A stretch of 48,350 bases of DNA from a bacterium (lineage in GTDB: Bacteria; Cyanobacteriota; Vampirovibrionia; Gastranaerophilales; Gastranaerophilaceae). The DNA lies in contig JAFQOI010000131.1 of the NCBI GenBank assembly GCA_017403285.1, positions 1 to 48,350 of the forward strand, read 5' to 3'. The notes below the pieces were generated by a model. The model was not told the origin of the DNA. It saw only the letters and a list, made by a program, of their open reading frames with translations, and did not search any database. The position numbers and the translations under genes were made by a program. Numbering within the stretch: position 1 is the first letter of the stretch; each line of letters opens with the position of its first letter. Shown here piece by piece: positions 10,034 to 19,185 of the stretch.

Positions 10034-11611
10034 ATGGCAGATGATAACCAGAAAAACGTTTTTAAGAACGTATTAGCAAATTTAATTAGGAAGAAAAATC
10101 CTGATGAATTTTTGGAACAATCAAAAGAAAGCAAATTGAAAAAAACACTTGGTGCGTTTGATTTGCTCATACTTGGGATTAGTGCAATTATTGGTGCTGG
10201 TATATTTGTTATGATTGGTTCTGCTGTTGTTGGTACTAATGAGCACGTTGGCGCGGGACCTGCACTTGTTATTTCAATTGCCCTTGTTGGTATTGCATGT
10301 ATTTTTCCTGCTTTGTGTTATGCAGAATTTGCTTCTATGATACCAGTTTCTGGTAGTGCATATATTTATACTTTTGCGACAATGGGAGAGTTGCCTGCTT
10401 GGATGATGGGCTGGATTTTAATGCTTGAGTACGCAATTGGTACAATTGCTGTTGCTGCAAGTTGGACAGGATATTTAGTGCAGTTTTTAAAAGGATTTTC
10501 GTTTCTTCCAGATTGTGTTAAAAATCCACCTGCTTGGTTAATTATGGATTATAGTTCTGCAGTTAATGCTGGTGCTAATGTTCCTCACGTTTTAGGTATT
10601 CCTATTAGTATGAACCTTCCTGCAATGTTCATAATAACTGTTATTGCAATTGTTTTATTTAAGGGTATGCAAGAATCTGCCAACTTCGCAAAGTTAATGG
10701 TTTTTGTTAAATTACTCGTAATTGGGTTATTTATTGCTGTTGGTTTTTATCATATTGAACCATCTAATTGGCAACCATTTATTCCTTTTGGTGCAAAAGG
10801 TGTATTAATTGGTGCTTTTGTTATGTTCTATGCATATATTGGTTTTGATGCCATCTCAACTGCAGCAGAAGAAACAAAAAATCCGCAGAAGAATTTGCCA
10901 ATAGGTTTGATAGGCTCATTAATTGTATGTTCTATTTTCTATTGTTTAGTAACAATTGTTCTTACAGGTATGGTTCCAATGGATAAGATTGATCTACAAG
11001 CACCTATTGCACACGCTATGAGTTTTGCTGGTGTTGGTGGAAAAGGTCTTGATATTATACAAGGTATTATTTGTGTTGGTGCTTTGGCTGGTTTGACATC
11101 AGTTCTCATTGTTCTACAATATGGTACAACAAGAATTTTATATGCTATGGCTCGTGATGGATTTTTACCTCCTGTGTTGAAAAAAATTCATCCTAAATTT
11201 AATACACCTTGGGTTATTACAATATTGTCTACACTTTTAATTTTGATTGGTTCTTTATTTATGAATAAAGATGTTGCCGCTGAACTTGCAATATTTGGTA
11301 CTTTTGCATCATTTATTATTGTATGTATTGGTATTTTAATTTTAAGAAAAACAGAACCTGATAGACCAAGACCTTTCAAGGTTCCTTGTTGTCCTTGGTT
11401 CCCAATTTTGGGTATATTGTTCTGTTCAATATTTATGTTGTCAGCACTTACAGAAGTTAAAACATCTGCGGCACTTTTTCCTCTATGGATTGTAGTTGGT
11501 GTTGTAATATACTTCTTATATGGTTATAAGAGCAATAGAAGAGAAGTCGCTGCAAAATTAAAACTGATTGAAGAAGAACAACCTAAAAAGGTTCCAACAG
11601 AAAATGTTTAG
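10034..11611 (+). CDS. APC-family amino acid permease (cationic amino acid transporter type)
   Basis: 525 aa with about 12-13 hydrophobic segments from residue 37 on. The first membrane helix holds the APC substrate-site motif IGAGIFVMIG. The loop AEFASMIPVSGSAYIYTFA and the later YIGFDAISTAAEETKNPQKNLP are hallmark CAT/YfnA-type sequences. It probably imports amino acids at the inner membrane using an ion gradient. The N-terminal 35 residues are charged and cytoplasmic. An AGGAAAA site precedes the start. Its last 8 nt overlap the next gene. The exact amino acid cannot be read from the sequence. Confidence 0.93.
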   Translation: MADDNQKNVFKNVLANLIRKKNPDEFLEQSKESKLKKTLGAFDLLILGISAIIGAGIFVMIGSAVVGTNEHVGAGPALVISIALVGIACIFPALCYAEFASMIPVSGSAYIYTFATMGELPAWMMGWILMLEYAIGTIAVAASWTGYLVQFLKGFSFLPDCVKNPPAWLIMDYSSAVNAGANVPHVLGIPISMNLPAMFIITVIAIVLFKGMQESANFAKLMVFVKLLVIGLFIAVGFYHIEPSNWQPFIPFGAKGVLIGAFVMFYAYIGFDAISTAAEETKNPQKNLPIGLIGSLIVCSIFYCLVTIVLTGMVPMDKIDLQAPIAHAMSFAGVGGKGLDIIQGIICVGALAGLTSVLIVLQYGTTRILYAMARDGFLPPVLKKIHPKFNTPWVITILSTLLILIGSLFMNKDVAAELAIFGTFASFIIVCIGILILRKTEPDRPRPFKVPCCPWFPILGILFCSIFMLSALTEVKTSAALFPLWIVVGVVIYFLYGYKSNRREVAAKLKLIEEEQPKKVPTENV

Positions 11612-12587
11612 ATTCTTCAATAAGAGTCTAAAATATTTGATTATTGGTGCGGGTTCTACAGGTGCTACATTTGCTTGCTTTCTTAAGGATGCTGGAAAGA
11701 ATGTTACACTGATTTCAAAATATGAAAGTGTTATTTCTATTGCAAGAAAAAATGGCGGTATAAAACTAAAATCAAATGTTAAAGGCGATAAGACATATAG
11801 GGTAAATATTAAAAAAGAAAATCAATATAAAGATAAAGCAGATGTTATTATTCTTTGTATAAGAACTCCTGATATGTTGTCGACGATTCCTTTTATTGAA
11901 AAAGTTTCACATAAAAATACTGTTGTTTTTTCTATTTCAAATGGTTTTGGAATAGGACATGCTTTAAAAAATAGATTTAAAAATTTAAATATTTTGGATG
12001 CTAATTTCGTTGGTAAATGCAGATGGTTTGATAGACAATCTGGTGAATATTTACAATTAAGAGAGTATTGTGAACTTAATTTTTCGCCTTTTGATGATTC
12101 TATTGATGCTAAGTTGTTAAACACTATAAAGGATGATTTTACTCAGGCTGAAATGAGAACAACATTAATGTCTAAGAAGATGTTTGATGAAATTTCTTTT
12201 GAACGTTTAATTACAAGGTCTGCATTTGAAGCAACTTGTATTTATTATGATATCAATGCTCATCAAATTGTTGATGAAAAAAGAGCGTTGTTTGAAAAAT
12301 TGTGTTCTGAATTACTTGTTTTAGCAAAAAAAATGAATATTAATGTTCGTGATGGTTTTCTTCAAGAGTATTATGATAATTTTGAATTATATAAAGAACG
12401 TGATGATGCAAATGTTTATTCTTCAATATTGAATGACTTCAAATTGAATCAAAAGTCAGAAATAGATTTTTTATTTTTTATAGTTATAGAACTTGCAAAA
12501 AAATATAATGTTGAACTTCCTAATTATTTTATGATTGCAGAGAAATTTAAAGAACATAATACTTTAAGCGCATATTTTAATTGCTAA
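11604..12587 (+). CDS. Divergent ketopantoate-reductase-like (ApbA/PanE fold) protein, copy A
   Basis: 327 aa from ATG 11604, which overlaps the permease stop by 8 nt. The N-terminal Rossmann motif is YLIIGAGSTGATFACFLKDA, and the middle NGFG motif (SISNGFGIG) corresponds to the conserved Asn-Gly of PanE. The helical C-terminal half has the family layout. Where true ketopantoate reductases have K-x3-N-x3-N, this protein reads ERLITRSAFEAT, so the catalytic Lys is Arg and the second Asn is Glu. It has a paralogue at 33523-34515 sharing the SF-x8-FExT block. It is probably an NAD(P)-dependent dehydrogenase for another 2-oxo or related substrate; pantothenate synthesis is unlikely. A radical SAM gene follows nearby, as in the second locus. 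Confidence 0.75.
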   Translation: MFRFFNKSLKYLIIGAGSTGATFACFLKDAGKNVTLISKYESVISIARKNGGIKLKSNVKGDKTYRVNIKKENQYKDKADVIILCIRTPDMLSTIPFIEKVSHKNTVVFSISNGFGIGHALKNRFKNLNILDANFVGKCRWFDRQSGEYLQLREYCELNFSPFDDSIDAKLLNTIKDDFTQAEMRTTLMSKKMFDEISFERLITRSAFEATCIYYDINAHQIVDEKRALFEKLCSELLVLAKKMNINVRDGFLQEYYDNFELYKERDDANVYSSILNDFKLNQKSEIDFLFFIVIELAKKYNVELPNYFMIAEKFKEHNTLSAYFNC

Positions 12588-12900
12588 GTTTTTCTTTTAT
12601 TTGTGTTTGAAGTTCTTTGTACCTTTCAACTTTATTGTTGATTTTAATTGCTTTGTTTATTTCCTTTAATGATTCATCAAATTTATTCGTGTCGTAAAAA
12701 ATAAGACTTTTGGTAACATAATACATATCGTTATTAGATTCTATTTCAATGGCTTTGTTTATAAGACTAAGTGCTTCATCAAAACATTTTAATCTTCTTT
12801 TTGTTTCTGCTTCAAGTGCAATAATAACTGCGTTATTGTTGATAACGAAATTATTATATTTAAAGTTTTTATTGAATATTTTTTGTATAAATTTAAGCAT
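12577..12900 (-). CDS. Small TPR-repeat protein
   Basis: 107 aa. Two tetratricopeptide-type repeats cover about residues 28-95: AETKRRLKCFDEALSLINKA followed by IE, then KSLIFYDTNKFDESLKEINK followed by AIKIN, with the usual A/Y/F/A spacing. There is no signal peptide. TPRs are protein-binding scaffolds. The gene is convergent with the reductase-like gene and shares 11 nt with it. It starts 80 nt from the divergent radical SAM gene. No SD sequence is evident. Partner and role are unknown. Confidence 0.7.
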   Translation of the reverse strand: MLKFIQKIFNKNFKYNNFVINNNAVIIALEAETKRRLKCFDEALSLINKAIEIESNNDMYYVTKSLIFYDTNKFDESLKEINKAIKINNKVERYKELQTQIKEKLSN

Positions 12901-12980
12901 ACGTGTATTTTATCACATATTTGAAAGTTGAAACAATGAATGATTTTATATTATAATTCGGTAGAAAAGGTTGAAATACT

Positions 12981-13964
12981 GTGAAATTTAAATGTTGTGA
13001 ATCTTTACTTCATAATTTAGTTATAAATCCAAAGGATATATATTTCTGTTGTTCTACATTTGATAAGAGATTGGAATATATTCCAGAATATCATGGTGGA
13101 CTTTTAGACTTAGAATATTATAAAAAAATAAGAGCAAAATATATAAAAGATTGCAAAAATGGAAAGTATCCTGAACCTTGCAGTCAGTGTCCTTTTTTTG
13201 TGGAACAAGAATGGGACGAAACGCTTGGCTTTACTACAATTTCTGTTTCAAATAGAACAAAGTGTAGTTGTAATTGTATTTATTGTATTATTTCTGGCGG
13301 TGGAGATATTGAAGCTAAGAGAAGATTAAATACACAAGAAACTTATGATGTTAAACCAGTGCTTGAACAATTAAGAAGAAGTAATATGGTTATGGATAAT
13401 TGCCAGTTTGTTATTGGTGGTGGAGAATGTAGTGAGTATCCTGAAGGTGAACTTGAATATCTTGTCTATTTTTCAATGATGACAAATGCTTATATTATTC
13501 TTTTAAGTTCAGGGTTCTTTTATTCTAAAGCGATAGAAAATGCACTTGCTTCATCTAAAGCACAATTAAAAATATCAGTTGATGCTGGCTCACGTGAGGT
13601 CTATAAGCAAGTTAAACAAGCAGATATGTTTGATACGGTTTGGGATAATATTGAAAAGTATATTCATTCACAAAAAGATAATCCTGCTTCAGAAGTGATT
13701 TTGAAATATGTCATAATCCCTGAAGTTAATGATAGTGTTGAAGAAGCAAAATTATTTGTTGAACGTTGTTTGAGTGTTGGCTGTGAAAAAATAGAAATTG
13801 CATTGGAATTTTTTTGGCTTGAAAAAAATCATATGAAAGAAGAAATTCCTCAATCTCTTGTTGATACGATTAGATATTTTGAATCACAAAAAGAAAATAA
13901 TGTCTTTTTTGCAAATAATATTTCTTCTCATATTACCAAGTGGTTAAAGGAAAATTTTGTTTAA
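12981..13964 (+). CDS. Radical SAM protein with N-terminal Cys motifs, copy A
   Basis: 327 aa from GTG 12981 (AAAAGG 10 nt upstream). The radical SAM cluster motif is C95-x3-C99-x2-C102, and the SAM-binding GGE-type strand is FVIGGGEC. Further cysteines precede it: C5/C6, C23-C24, C58 and C67-x2-C70, a pattern that could ligate an auxiliary Fe-S cluster at the N-terminus. The C-terminal half (SSGFFYSKAIE, ISVDAGSREVYKQVK, KYVIIPEVNDSVEEA) is the rest of the barrel. It uses reduced 4Fe-4S and SAM to make a 5'-deoxyadenosyl radical; the substrate is unknown. A paralogue at 31601-32551 shares all of these motifs. MoaA/PqqE-like chemistry on a peptide or sugar precursor is possible, but unproven. 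Confidence 0.82.
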   Translation: MKFKCCESLLHNLVINPKDIYFCCSTFDKRLEYIPEYHGGLLDLEYYKKIRAKYIKDCKNGKYPEPCSQCPFFVEQEWDETLGFTTISVSNRTKCSCNCIYCIISGGGDIEAKRRLNTQETYDVKPVLEQLRRSNMVMDNCQFVIGGGECSEYPEGELEYLVYFSMMTNAYIILLSSGFFYSKAIENALASSKAQLKISVDAGSREVYKQVKQADMFDTVWDNIEKYIHSQKDNPASEVILKYVIIPEVNDSVEEAKLFVERCLSVGCEKIEIALEFFWLEKNHMKEEIPQSLVDTIRYFESQKENNVFFANNISSHITKWLKENFV

Positions 13965-14030
13965 AAAAACTAAAAAATGGGAATATAATAAATAGCAGTT
14001 AAAAATACTGCATTTGGTTCATTAAAAGAT

Positions 14031-14062
14031 GGAAAGGGGCGACGAGCCCCTTCCTCTTTTTT
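14031..14062 (+). terminator. Rho-independent terminator after the radical SAM gene
   Basis: Stem AAGGGGC / GCCCCTT with loop GACGA, then CCTCTTTTTT. It lies between two convergent genes. Confidence 0.85.
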
Positions 14063-14067
14063 ATGTT

Positions 14068-14409
14068 TTACCATTTTTTAAATATGAAAAATACAGCAAG
14101 TATTATCAGGGCAAATCCTACAAGATAGTTCCATCTGAATTCTTCTTTTAAGTAAAGGATGGAGAATACACTAAAGACAACTAAAGTTATTACTTCTTGT
14201 ATGGTTTTTAGTTGCGCTGCTGAAAAATACTCGTGACCAATCCTGTTTGCTGGTACTTGAAAACAATATTCTAATAATGCGATAAGCCAACTTACTGTGA
14301 TTACAACCCATAGCGCTGTGCTTTTGAATTTTAAATGCCCATACCATGCAAATGTCATAAATATATTTGATATTGTAAGTAGTATTATTGGTAAAAATTG
14401 TCTAAACAT
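14068..14409 (-). CDS. DMT-like DUF486 membrane protein
   Basis: 113 aa from ATG 14409; an in-frame TTG six codons upstream is less likely because the family begins with the first membrane helix. There are four hydrophobic segments. The family landmarks NIFMTFAWYGHLK, WLIALLEYCFQVPANRIGH and YFSAAQLKTIQEVITLVVFS match DUF486, a half-size relative of drug/metabolite transporters. It sits in the inner membrane, probably as a dimer. The substrate is unknown. It lies downstream of groEL but is separated from it by a terminator. Confidence 0.85.
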   Translation of the reverse strand: MFRQFLPIILLTISNIFMTFAWYGHLKFKSTALWVVITVSWLIALLEYCFQVPANRIGHEYFSAAQLKTIQEVITLVVFSVFSILYLKEEFRWNYLVGFALIILAVFFIFKKW

Positions 14410-14420
14410 AGGTTTATTAT

Positions 14421-14459
14421 AATACAAAAAAGAGAGTCAATAGACTCTCTTTTTGTATT
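14421..14459 (-). terminator. Terminator of the groES-groEL operon
   Basis: A long near-perfect hairpin with stem AAAGAGAGTC / GACTCTCTTT and loop AATA, extended outwards by AATACAA / TTGTATT. It has T-runs on both strands. It is about 95 nt past the groEL stop on the minus strand. Confidence 0.88.
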
Positions 14460-14460
14460 T

Positions 14461-14551
14461 ATTCTTCCTTTTGCTCATTGCTGTAATTTACTTCGCTTCA
14501 CTGTCGTAAATTTCGCACTCGCTAACCGGACTTTGTCCGTACGGAATTTCG
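14461..14551 (-). other. GC-richer structured 3' UTR segment of groEL
   Basis: A 91-nt stretch between the groEL stop and its terminator. It is clearly richer in G and C than other intergenic DNA here. On the minus strand it holds a short hairpin (CGGAC AAA GTCCG) and a second inverted pair (AATTTAC ... GTAAATT), and the word GCGAAATT occurs twice. It may be a dispersed palindromic repeat or an mRNA-stability element. No second copy was seen in this window. Confidence 0.4.
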
Positions 14552-16201
<1,650 letters not shown>

Positions 16202-16218
16202 TTATTTTCTCCTAAAAA

Positions 16219-16506
16219 TTACTCGATTATGCCTAATACATCTGAAACAGACATGATTTTTAATGTTTCATCTGTAACTTTAACGTCTGTACCTGCATAT
16301 TTAGCAAAAAGAACAACGTCGCCAACTTTAACATCCATTGGTTCTCTTTCGCCTTTTTCGTTAACTTTTCCTTGTCCAACTGCAACTACTTCACCTCTTT
16401 GAGATTTTTCTTTTGCACTGTCAGGAATAAATATACCGCCTGATGTTTGTTCAGCGTCTTCGATAACTTTAATAACAATTTTGTCGCCTAATGGTCTTAT
16501 TGTCAT
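16219..16506 (-). CDS. groES: Co-chaperonin GroES (10 kDa)
   Basis: 95 aa. It starts MTIRPLGDKIVIKVIEDAEQ. The mobile loop that binds GroEL is TSGGIFIPDSAKEKSQRG, and the end is YAGTDVKVTDETLKIMSVSD. It caps GroEL and is encoded directly upstream of it. A perfect AAAGGAGGA ribosome-binding site precedes the start. The 250 nt upstream, shared with a divergent small ORF, contains no CIRCE repeat (TTAGCACTC-N9-GAGTGCTAA), so HrcA control is not indicated. No convincing promoter was recognised there. Confidence 0.99.
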   Translation of the reverse strand: MTIRPLGDKIVIKVIEDAEQTSGGIFIPDSAKEKSQRGEVVAVGQGKVNEKGEREPMDVKVGDVVLFAKYAGTDVKVTDETLKIMSVSDVLGIIE

Positions 16507-16757
16507 AATATCCTCCTTTTAAGTCTAATATCTATTAACCTATATACTCTTTATACAATGCATTTTTGATTTTCTTTTAAATATTAATGAAAAATTAATT
16601 ATTTATATTGTCTTATTTTGCCTTGAATTTTTTCAATTAATCATTAAATAAAATCTGTAAGTGTTCTTATTAAGAAATATTAACAATTTAAATCCAAAAT
16701 TAAAGTTATCACAAAAAATGCCGAATATAAAGATATTGGATGAATGAAGGAATCAAG

Positions 16758-16913
16758 ATGAATAAAGATTATTTAATACCAACAAGTAACGTATCAGAAG
16801 GCGTAGAATTTTTATTAAGAGGTGCGAAAAAACGCCGTTCAATGGCGATTGCTAGTGTCAGACAGGTAAATACGAGTATAGTAGCAAACTTGAAACTAGT
16901 TGCAGTTAAATAA
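16758..16913 (+). CDS. Small 51-aa protein of unknown function
   Basis: ATG 16758 is preceded by AAGGA at 6 nt, and the frame closes at TAA 16911-16913. A strong terminator follows 15 nt later. The product is MNKDYLIPTSNVSEGVEF followed by a basic LLRGAKKRRSMAIASVRQ and a valine-rich end. It has no membrane segment and is strongly basic (five K/R around residues 22-27). I do not recognise the family. The matched ribosome-binding site, length and terminator make it a likely expressed gene, perhaps a nucleic-acid-binding small protein (inference). The divergent groES lies 250 nt away. Confidence 0.6.
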   Translation: MNKDYLIPTSNVSEGVEFLLRGAKKRRSMAIASVRQVNTSIVANLKLVAVK

Positions 16914-16928
16914 GTTAAGAGGAATAAG

Positions 16929-16956
16929 AAAACCGCCTTTATCGGCGGTTTTTTTT
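16929..16956 (+). terminator. Bidirectional terminator overlapping a stop codon
   Basis: Stem AAAACCGCC / GGCGGTTTT with loop TTTATC, then a T-run on the plus strand. The stop codon of the minus-strand DivIC-like gene (16939-16941) lies in the loop, so its last codons encode one stem arm. Confidence 0.9.
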
Positions 16957-17316
16957 ATGCTTTTCTTTTGAATCTTCAGAATCTGCTTGTGGTTTCTCTG
17001 GTTTATTTATTATTATTAAAACCTCATCATCACTTGCCATTTTTAAATTGTTTCTTGCAATTGCTTCTAATGTCATATCAGAATCAAAGTTCTTAACTTC
17101 TGATTTTAACTGTTTGTTTCTATTTAATTCTTCGTTTCTTTTTTCTTCTAAATTTTTTATTTTTGAATTGAAACTAATAAGTTTGTTTATGTTCTGAGCG
17201 GCACCATAAAAAAGCTCTACAATACAAATAATAAGTACGACAGTAAGAAGGGAAAGTTTTATTTTTCTTCCTTTTTTATTGTTTTTTTTATTTTGTGTCG
17301 ATTTGTTGTTTTCCAT
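16939..17316 (-). CDS. Septum-formation initiator (FtsB/DivIC-like) protein
   Basis: 125 aa. A basic N-terminus (residues 1-20) is followed by one membrane helix (about 22-42) and a coiled coil (about 45-80, KIKNLEEKRNEELNRNKQL). The C-terminal signature LEAIARNNLKMASDDEVLII matches the E-x-IAR-x-L-x-M-x-x-x-DE-V pattern of DivIC/FtsB. These proteins bridge FtsQ/DivIB and FtsL in the divisome. A charged tail rich in Lys and Glu ends the protein. No cell-division neighbours are present, but dapF and a wall-hydrolase-like gene are just upstream. Confidence 0.8.
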   Translation of the reverse strand: MENNKSTQNKKNNKKGRKIKLSLLTVVLIICIVELFYGAAQNINKLISFNSKIKNLEEKRNEELNRNKQLKSEVKNFDSDMTLEAIARNNLKMASDDEVLIIINKPEKPQADSEDSKEKHKKNRR

Positions 17317-17341
17317 ACTATAAATTATATATCGTAATTAC

Positions 17342-18292
17342 TTATTTATACAACAAGCAGGAAACACACGAATTTTCAATATTTTTGCATTGTGGTATTT
17401 CTGTCTTGCATATATCGATTTTTTCTTTGCATCTTGGCTCGAATGGGCATAATTTGAAATCATCTTTTACTGATGGTGGTTGACCTTCTATTGATTGCAG
17501 ATTTGTTGAATTAAAATCTGGAAGTGTTTTTAAAAGTGCTCGAGTATATGGATGTTTTGGATGCTTGAATAATTCGTACGCATCTGAATTTTCTACAATT
17601 CGTCCAGCGTACATAACTGCAGCAGCATCCGCTACTTCATATACTAAAGAAAAATTATGTGAAATTAAAATAAAAGATGTAGAGTTCTCTTTCTGTATTT
17701 CTTTTAAAAGGTCCATAATTTGTGCCTGAACAGTTACATCTAGTGCGGTTGTCGGCTCATCGGCAATGATTATTTTTGAGTTACACGCAATTGCCATTGC
17801 AATAATAACACGTTGTCTCATTCCTCCAGAAAACTCATGAGGATATGCTTTTAATCTATTTTTTGCATCTGGAATTTTTACTTGTTCTAATACTTCTACT
17901 GCAACCTTTTTTGCATCATCCCCTTTTAACCCTTGATGCGTTTCAATAATTTCAAGAAGTTGCGAACCAATTGTAAATAAAGGGTTTAACGATGTCATAG
18001 GGTCTTGAGGAACAAGTGCAATTTCTTTTCCTCTTATTTTTTGCATTTCTTTTTCTGATAAAGATAATAAATTTTCCCCCCTATAAAGAATTTCGCCAGA
18101 GGTTATTTTTGCATTTGCTGCAAGTAATCTTAAAACAGACATTGCGGTAATGGTTTTCCCTGAGCCAGATTCTCCAACAAGTGCAAGCATTTGCCCTTGT
18201 TTTAATGAAAGATTTATATCGTAAAGAGCTTGGTATTTTTTACCATCTGATAAAAATGACAAATTCAGATTTTTTATATCCAAAATATTCAT
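17342..18292 (-). CDS. Oligopeptide-type ABC transporter ATP-binding protein (OppD/DppD)
   Basis: 316 aa. Walker A is GESGSGKT (40-47), the Q-loop is PQDP near 96, the signature is SGGMRQR (155-161), Walker B is IIIADEP (174-180), and an H-loop is present (LISHNF). The C-terminal extension has the four-Cys motif typical of OppD-like proteins (CPFEPRCKEKIDICKTEIPQ followed by C), known in relatives to bind an Fe-S cluster. It powers uptake of peptides, nickel or similar solutes together with two permeases and a binding protein. None of those partners is adjacent, so the gene is orphaned or its partners lie elsewhere. It ends close to the start of the DivIC-like gene. Confidence 0.92.
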   Translation of the reverse strand: MNILDIKNLNLSFLSDGKKYQALYDINLSLKQGQMLALVGESGSGKTITAMSVLRLLAANAKITSGEILYRGENLLSLSEKEMQKIRGKEIALVPQDPMTSLNPLFTIGSQLLEIIETHQGLKGDDAKKVAVEVLEQVKIPDAKNRLKAYPHEFSGGMRQRVIIAMAIACNSKIIIADEPTTALDVTVQAQIMDLLKEIQKENSTSFILISHNFSLVYEVADAAAVMYAGRIVENSDAYELFKHPKHPYTRALLKTLPDFNSTNLQSIEGQPPSVKDDFKLCPFEPRCKEKIDICKTEIPQCKNIENSCVSCLLYK

Positions 18293-18337
18293 AAAAAAAT
18301 CTTAGCCTATGTTTTTATTAAAAGCAATTGGTAAAAA

Positions 18338-19183
18338 TTATATCTCTATTTGTCCTGTAAAAGAATAATCTGCGGAGCCAGACATAAAAATATCGTAGTT
18401 TGGATTATCTTTTGTTCCTTGCCATTCTATTTCTAGTTGTCCTCCAGGTAAATTTACTTTTACTTTGTTATCTAACAATCCGTTTAGAATTCCTGCAACA
18501 ACACTTGCACACGCTCCAGTACCGCAAGCAAGAGTGATGCCGCAACCTCTTTCCCATACGTCAAGATTTATTTCGTTTCTGCTTAAAATTTTAATAAATT
18601 CTACATTTGTTTTTTCTGGGAAAAGAGTATGGTGTTCTATATCTTTTCCATATTCTAAAGCAAGGGCTTTTGTGTCTTCTTCCGTGATTATTATACAATG
18701 AGGATTGCCCATGCTTACCGCATTTGCAATAAATGTTTTTGTGTCTAATTTTATTTCAAAATTTAAATTTTTTTCTGTTTTTACTGGGATGTCTTTTGGC
18801 TCAAGTATTGGTTTTGACATATTTACTTTTATTCTTCCATCATCAAGTATTTTAGGAATCATCGTTCCTGCCAAAGTTTCAATTGAAAATTCTTCTTTTT
18901 TTACAATTTTTTTGTCGTACAAATATTTTGCAAAGCATCTTATGCCATTTCCACACATTTGAGGAATTGAACCATCATTATTATAGAAAATCCATTTTGC
19001 ATCTGTATTTGTTACATTAGGATCGACAATAAATAAACCATCAGCTCCAATGCCAAAGTGTCTATCGCATAATTTGACGGCAAGTTCTTCCATTGTTTTG
19101 CCTGTCTTTTTATATTCTTCATATTCTAAAATTATAAAATCATTTCCTAGCCCATTCATTTTTGTAAAATTAATTGTCGGCAT
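18338..19183 (-). CDS. dapF: Diaminopimelate epimerase
   Basis: 281 aa. It starts MPTINFTKMNGLGNDFIIL. The two catalytic cysteines are Cys77 in PQMCGNGIR and Cys220 in TLACGTGACA. It interconverts LL- and meso-diaminopimelate, the last steps before lysine and the peptidoglycan cross-linking residue. The start is fixed by AGGAGA 5 nt upstream. It lies 2 nt after the preceding GHL10 gene, so they are translationally coupled. That link suggests a shared cell-wall context. Confidence 0.97.
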   Translation of the reverse strand: MPTINFTKMNGLGNDFIILEYEEYKKTGKTMEELAVKLCDRHFGIGADGLFIVDPNVTNTDAKWIFYNNDGSIPQMCGNGIRCFAKYLYDKKIVKKEEFSIETLAGTMIPKILDDGRIKVNMSKPILEPKDIPVKTEKNLNFEIKLDTKTFIANAVSMGNPHCIIITEEDTKALALEYGKDIEHHTLFPEKTNVEFIKILSRNEINLDVWERGCGITLACGTGACASVVAGILNGLLDNKVKVNLPGGQLEIEWQGTKDNPNYDIFMSGSADYSFTGQIEI

Positions 19184-19185
19184 TT

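Noticed and set aside
16507-16757. CIRCE/HrcA operator upstream of groES
   Set aside because: I looked for TTAGCACTC-N9-GAGTGCTAA and found no matching inverted repeat; promoter candidates there were too weak to list.
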